A stretch of 64,000 nucleotides of DNA from Moritella sp. 5. GTDB lineage: Bacteria > Pseudomonadota > Gammaproteobacteria > Enterobacterales > Moritellaceae. This document shows positions 60,434 through 64,000 of the stretch, one piece after another. The position numbers and the translations under genes are program-made. Location: positions 4,458,065-4,522,064 of the forward strand of contig NZ_CP056122.1 in assembly GCF_018219455.1 (NCBI RefSeq), read 5' to 3'. Numbering within the stretch: position 1 is the first letter of the stretch; each line of letters begins with the position of its first letter. A model generated the notes under the pieces. That model saw only the letters and a program-made list of their open reading frames with translations. It made no database searches and was not told the DNA's origin.

Positions 60434-61783
60434 CTAACTCGTTGGGATTTTTAGTTTTTGACCAATAAATATGGTACTTTTAGTTAAGTTATTTACTTGT
60501 TTAATGCGCGATTCTGTCGTGCCATAACTGCGGGCAATAACAGAAAGTGAGTCACCTTTTTTAACCACGTGAATGCTATTTCGCATATAGGCCAAATACG
60601 TATCTTTTGGTGGCGAATTACGGAAATACAAGTAACTACCTTGTGCAATCGCGTTCGCAATTTTATACTGGTGACGGCTTGTAGTTAACTTTTTACCTTC
60701 TCGATAGTTGGTAACAAAACCAGTTTCCACTAATAACGACGGAATATCCAATGACTTCAATACAGCCAAGCTTTGCTCGTACGGTTTAGATTTATGCATT
60801 TCAGTTACTTTCGCTAACTCGTGATGAATTAATGACGCAATGTTATAACCTGCTCCTTGTGAATATTGCCTACCGAGGTCGAGAAACGTATATTGTAGGT
60901 CATCTGCACCGTTACTATTTTTGATCGCATCACCTACGCCACCTAACAATCCGTTGACATTATCGTCACGTAACTTTTTCTTGAATTCATAATTCGCACG
61001 ACCTTGCGATAAAATTAACGTTGATGCGCCCGATGGCTTTGATGAAGTAAAACCATCAGCATGCACAGACACTAATAACTCCGCTTTATATTTACGCGCA
61101 ATCGCAGAACGTTCATTTAACGAAATATAACGATCGTCTTTACGGATCAAAACGGCTTTAATGCCTTTCTTCTGGTTTAAAATTGCCACTGTTTTTTTCG
61201 CAATGGCTAAGGTAATGTCTTTTTCAACAAACTTTTTGAAACCGATAGATCCAGGGTCTTTACCACCATGTCCGGCATCTATCGCGATCACGACATCTCT
61301 TTTTGGATGCCTAACAACTGGTTTTTTCGTTATTTTTTTAACGACAACCGGACTTTTTTGTTTGATAACGGACTTTGCGGACTGTGTCGGCTTAACAGGT
61401 AAATCAATAACTAGTCTATTTCTGGCGGTTTTATTACCCGCGAGTTCAAAGAATCGATACTTGATAGGTTGGGCAAGATGAAAAATAAGACGTAAATCGC
61501 TAGATTTAGCCGACTTGGTTTGTTCTACACGAGTAATATTACTGCTTAACCTTGCTAGCTGACTCACATTAACCTTATTACGCGTACCAGCAAAATCCAC
61601 CACGATCTGTGTCTTTTTGTGACGGTCATAAAGGTTAAATAACGGTTTTTTTGCCAGGTCAAAAACAATTCTTGTTTTATCAGCATGCTCAACAATCCGG
61701 ATAGCATACACCGTATTAGCAGCATAACTTAATGGCATAAAGCACAAGTAAATGATGCTTAATAGTAAAATCCGTTTAAACAT
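60434..61783 (-). CDS. amiB: N-acetylmuramoyl-L-alanine amidase AmiB
   Basis: AmiB splits septal peptidoglycan during division and needs an activator such as EnvC or NlpD. The 449-residue protein has a signal peptide (ILLLSIIYLCFMPLSYAA), an AMIN domain (AIRIVEHADKTRIVFDLAKK) and Amidase_3 with zinc ligands in AIDAGHGGKDPG, SVHADGF and the catalytic Glu of LLVETGFVTN. A single C-terminal LysM (HVVKKGDSLSVIARSYG) completes it. Confidence 0.95.
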   Translation of the reverse strand: MFKRILLLSIIYLCFMPLSYAANTVYAIRIVEHADKTRIVFDLAKKPLFNLYDRHKKTQIVVDFAGTRNKVNVSQLARLSSNITRVEQTKSAKSSDLRLIFHLAQPIKYRFFELAGNKTARNRLVIDLPVKPTQSAKSVIKQKSPVVVKKITKKPVVRHPKRDVVIAIDAGHGGKDPGSIGFKKFVEKDITLAIAKKTVAILNQKKGIKAVLIRKDDRYISLNERSAIARKYKAELLVSVHADGFTSSKPSGASTLILSQGRANYEFKKKLRDDNVNGLLGGVGDAIKNSNGADDLQYTFLDLGRQYSQGAGYNIASLIHHELAKVTEMHKSKPYEQSLAVLKSLDIPSLLVETGFVTNYREGKKLTTSRHQYKIANAIAQGSYLYFRNSPPKDTYLAYMRNSIHVVKKGDSLSVIARSYGTTESRIKQVNNLTKSTIFIGQKLKIPTS

Positions 61784-61785
61784 TA

Positions 61786-62262
61786 TTATCCTATATTTAT
61801 ATTAGCTAATTTATTAACGAGTGTTACGCCTAACTCACTCAGGCCTTCAACCACAACTTCACGCTGCTCTCCGACATAAGTCAGCGTAATCTGTAAATCT
61901 TCAGCAGGTAAGAAACCTTCACCACGCTGCGGCCACTCAATTAAACACAGGCAATTATCATCAAAATAATCACGAATCCCCATGAATTCTAATTCTTCAG
62001 GATCAGCTAAACGATAGAGATCAAAATGATACACATTCCAATCAGCTAATTCATATGGTTCAACTAATGTATAAGTAGGGCTTTTAACATTCCCTTGATG
62101 ACCCAGTGCTTGCACAAAACCACGGGTTAATGTCGTTTTACCAGCGCCTAAATCACCATGTAAAAAAATGGTCGTTGCGCTATCGCATAAACGTGCAAGG
62201 CTCGCACCAAAAGCAACGGTTTCTGATTCATCAGCTAATAAAATTTTTACTGTATTTGTCAT
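61786..62262 (-). CDS. tsaE: tRNA t6A biosynthesis ATPase TsaE
   Basis: TsaE is the ATPase of the TsaBDE complex making t6A37 in tRNA. The 158-residue protein has the P-loop [19 protein letters not shown], the [12 protein letters not shown] loop and [17 protein letters not shown]. It is first of the tsaE-amiB-mutL-miaA-hfq-hflXKC run and lies 2 nt before amiB. The usual nnr gene upstream is absent. Confidence 0.95.
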   Translation of the reverse strand: MTNTVKILLADESETVAFGASLARLCDSATTIFLHGDLGAGKTTLTRGFVQALGHQGNVKSPTYTLVEPYELADWNVYHFDLYRLADPEELEFMGIRDYFDDNCLCLIEWPQRGEGFLPAEDLQITLTYVGEQREVVVEGLSELGVTLVNKLANINIG

Positions 62263-62469
62263 CTAATTTGAGTACCTTAAACATTAAAATAGAACGCTAT
62301 ATTGAGCAGTGCTACTACATTATCCCATATCTGTACAACAAGATCTGTCTTTCGTAAGACAGCCTCTTATAAAATGTACGGGTATGTAGATTCTACAAAC
62401 TGTCGAGCCCAAAGAAAACCACAATATGATAAACTTTACCTCAATTTACTCATAGACAGATAATAAATC

Positions 62470-63612
62470 ATGCCTCCGATAGACTTTCAACAACTTACAC
62501 AGCAAATTAAAGTCTGGGGTGCAGAACTTGGTTTCCAACAAGTCGGTATTGCAGATACCGATTTATCGACCTACGAGCCACATTTCCAAACCTGGTTAGA
62601 TAATGGCTATCATGCCGACATGGATTATATGTCGCGTTACGGAACCATGCGTACTCACCCTGAAGAACTCTACCCAGGCACCATTCGCGTGATCTCCGTG
62701 CGCATGGATTATTTACCACCCGACGCATTAATGGCGACAACCTTAAAACAAAAAAATAAGGGTTATATTAGCCGCTATGCACTGGGTCGTGATTATCATA
62801 AAATCATCCGAAAACGCCTTAAACATTTAGGTCAAAAAATCAGTGAACATTGTGAAACGCTCGATGCTCGCCCCTTCGTTGATACAGGCCCTTTACTCGA
62901 ACGACCTTTGGCCGAAAAAGCCGGATTAGGCTGGACAGGTAAAAATTCTCTGATCTTAAACAAGGAAGCAGGCTCGTGGTTTTTCCTTGGTGAAATATTA
63001 ATAAACCTACCGTTACCAATTGATAAACCTATTGAAAATCAATGTGGTAAATGTACTGCGTGTTTACAGATTTGTCCAACACAAGCGATTGTCGAACCTT
63101 ACAGTGTCGATGCTAATCGTTGCATTTCTTATCTCACCATTGAGCTGTTTGGGGCGATACCTGAGCAATTTAGACCCTTAATTGGTAATCGCATCTACGG
63201 TTGTGACGATTGCCAGTTGATCTGTCCGTGGAATAGATTTGCCGCAATTACCGGTGAGCAAGATTTTCACCCAAGATCAAATCTGCACTCGCCAGAGTTA
63301 TTGACGCTGTATGCCTGGAATGAAGCCTATTTCCTTAAACAAACGGAAGGCTCACCGATTCGTCGTATTGGTCATGAACGTTGGTTACGAAATATTTCAG
63401 TAGCACTAGGCAATGCAGCTTATTCCGCAGCAATTGTCGAGGCTTTAGAAACTAAGTTTGTAGAAACAACGGAGATGGTGCAAGAACATATCACTTGGGC
63501 ACTGCAACAACAGCAAGCCAAAGCAGACAACATCATTCCGATATTGCAGATCGATAAGACCAAGGATAAGTTAATCCGCATGGTTGAAAAAGCACTGCCA
63601 CGCGATGCATGA
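62470..63612 (+). CDS. queG: Epoxyqueuosine reductase QueG
   Basis: QueG reduces epoxyqueuosine to queuosine in tRNA, using cobalamin and two 4Fe-4S clusters. The 380-residue protein has an N-terminal domain with DTGPLLERPLAEKAGLGWTG, the cluster motifs CGKCTACLQICPT and CDDCQLICPWN, and a C-terminal HEAT-like region. It is divergent from tsaE. Confidence 0.96.
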   Translation: MPPIDFQQLTQQIKVWGAELGFQQVGIADTDLSTYEPHFQTWLDNGYHADMDYMSRYGTMRTHPEELYPGTIRVISVRMDYLPPDALMATTLKQKNKGYISRYALGRDYHKIIRKRLKHLGQKISEHCETLDARPFVDTGPLLERPLAEKAGLGWTGKNSLILNKEAGSWFFLGEILINLPLPIDKPIENQCGKCTACLQICPTQAIVEPYSVDANRCISYLTIELFGAIPEQFRPLIGNRIYGCDDCQLICPWNRFAAITGEQDFHPRSNLHSPELLTLYAWNEAYFLKQTEGSPIRRIGHERWLRNISVALGNAAYSAAIVEALETKFVETTEMVQEHITWALQQQQAKADNIIPILQIDKTKDKLIRMVEKALPRDA

Positions 63613-63632
63613 TTAATAGCTAGCTAATAAAT

Positions 63633-63672
63633 AGAAAAAGCGTGTAGAGGACAATCCCCTACACGCTTTCTA
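63633..63672. terminator. Bidirectional terminator after queG
   Basis: AAAGCGTGTAG (63637-63647) pairs with CTACACGCTTT (63659-63669), with inner GG/CC pairs and flanking A/T tracts. It serves queG and the convergent antiporter gene. Confidence 0.88.
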
Positions 63673-63711
63673 TTCACAATTTCAATTTACAGCTTACAAA
63701 AGGGTTAACAA

Positions 63712-64000
63712 TTATTTATCCGCTTTCTTAACAAGCTGCTCTGCTTCCCACGCTTTAGCTTTATGGATCAAGCCAGTAATGCTTGAGCCTTGCACCAAAA
63801 TCGAGAACACTACAACCGAGTAAGTCATCACCAGAATAATTTCTCGTACATCGATATTTTTCTCTGGAATAACAAACACACCAGCAGGAATCGCCAGCGC
63901 CATCGCTAATGCCAAGCCACCACGTAAGCCTCCCCACGTCAGGATCTTAACGGATAATGGGTTGTAACTACGGAATCGATTGAAAAATAAATAAGAGAAT
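63712..64000 (-). CDS. CPA1-family Na+/H+ antiporter, C-terminal part
   Basis: The open frame continues past the right edge; about 95 C-terminal residues are seen. LTWGGLRGGLALAMALAIP is the conserved motif of CPA1 (NhaP/NHE-like) cation/proton antiporters. It is followed by a last membrane helix (ILVMTYSVVVFSILVQGSSI) and a short Lys/Glu-rich tail. The protein would exchange Na+ or K+ for protons across the inner membrane. The start lies outside the window. Confidence 0.85.
   Translation of the reverse strand, partial: FSYLFFNRFRSYNPLSVKILTWGGLRGGLALAMALAIPAGVFVIPEKNIDVREIILVMTYSVVVFSILVQGSSITGLIHKAKAWEAEQLVKKADK

Overview
The window reads as chromosomal DNA of a marine gammaproteobacterium of the Vibrio/Shewanella/Moritella kind. 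My leaning is Moritella or a close relative, judged from gene content, gene order, moderately low GC and protein flavour; no database was consulted. Almost all of it is conserved housekeeping synteny. There are no rRNA or tRNA genes, no CRISPR array, no transposase and no phage module.

Layout. 1-13.8 kb: recA (3' end off the window) diverges from mutS. A lipoprotein gene follows, then the leftward rpoS-nlpD-pcm-truD-ispF-ispD-ftsB cluster and eno, pyrG and mazG. 13.9-24.1 kb: a very large HD-GYP receptor protein, relA, rlmD and the hybrid sensor kinase barA. 24.1-32.8 kb: pdxJ-recO-era-rnc-lepB-lepA and rseC-rseB-rseA-rpoE. 33-38.5 kb: nadB, a PhoD-like phosphatase, ygfX-sdhE and ygfZ. 38.9-45.8 kb: an accessory islet. 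45.9-53.6 kb: lysS, prfB (programmed frameshift), a CBS protein, recJ, dsbC, xerD and fldB. 53.7-62.3 kb: hflC-hflK-hflX-hfq-miaA-mutL-amiB-tsaE. 62.5-64 kb: queG and the C-terminal end of a CPA1 Na+/H+ antiporter.

The most unusual part is the islet between ygfZ and lysS. Three overlapping genes encode an AfsA-type hot-dog protein (the gamma-butyrolactone signal synthase family of actinomycetes), a HAD-IB phosphatase and an aldo/keto reductase. These match the chemistry needed for a butenolide/butyrolactone-type signal: condensation, dephosphorylation and reduction. A 22-bp perfect palindrome lies on the promoter of this operon. Its 10-nt half-site TATAATAAGG recurs in the promoter region of a marR-family gene 4.3 kb downstream, which suggests one regulator controls both. 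Two uncharacterised genes lie between them. A second block (MFS exporter, carboxymuconolactone-decarboxylase-like protein, tautomerase), with its own palindromic operator and a possible LysR remnant, completes the islet. The signalling interpretation is inference.

Regulatory sequences that can be read directly include a LexA box filling the spacer of the recA promoter, a sigma-E type promoter before rpoE with a duplicated -35 motif, the RF2 frameshift site in prfB, several intrinsic terminators between convergent genes, and a 71-bp inverted-repeat element before nadB with a single-arm copy beside ygfX. Three genes usual at these loci (surE, acpS, nnr) are absent from their expected places.
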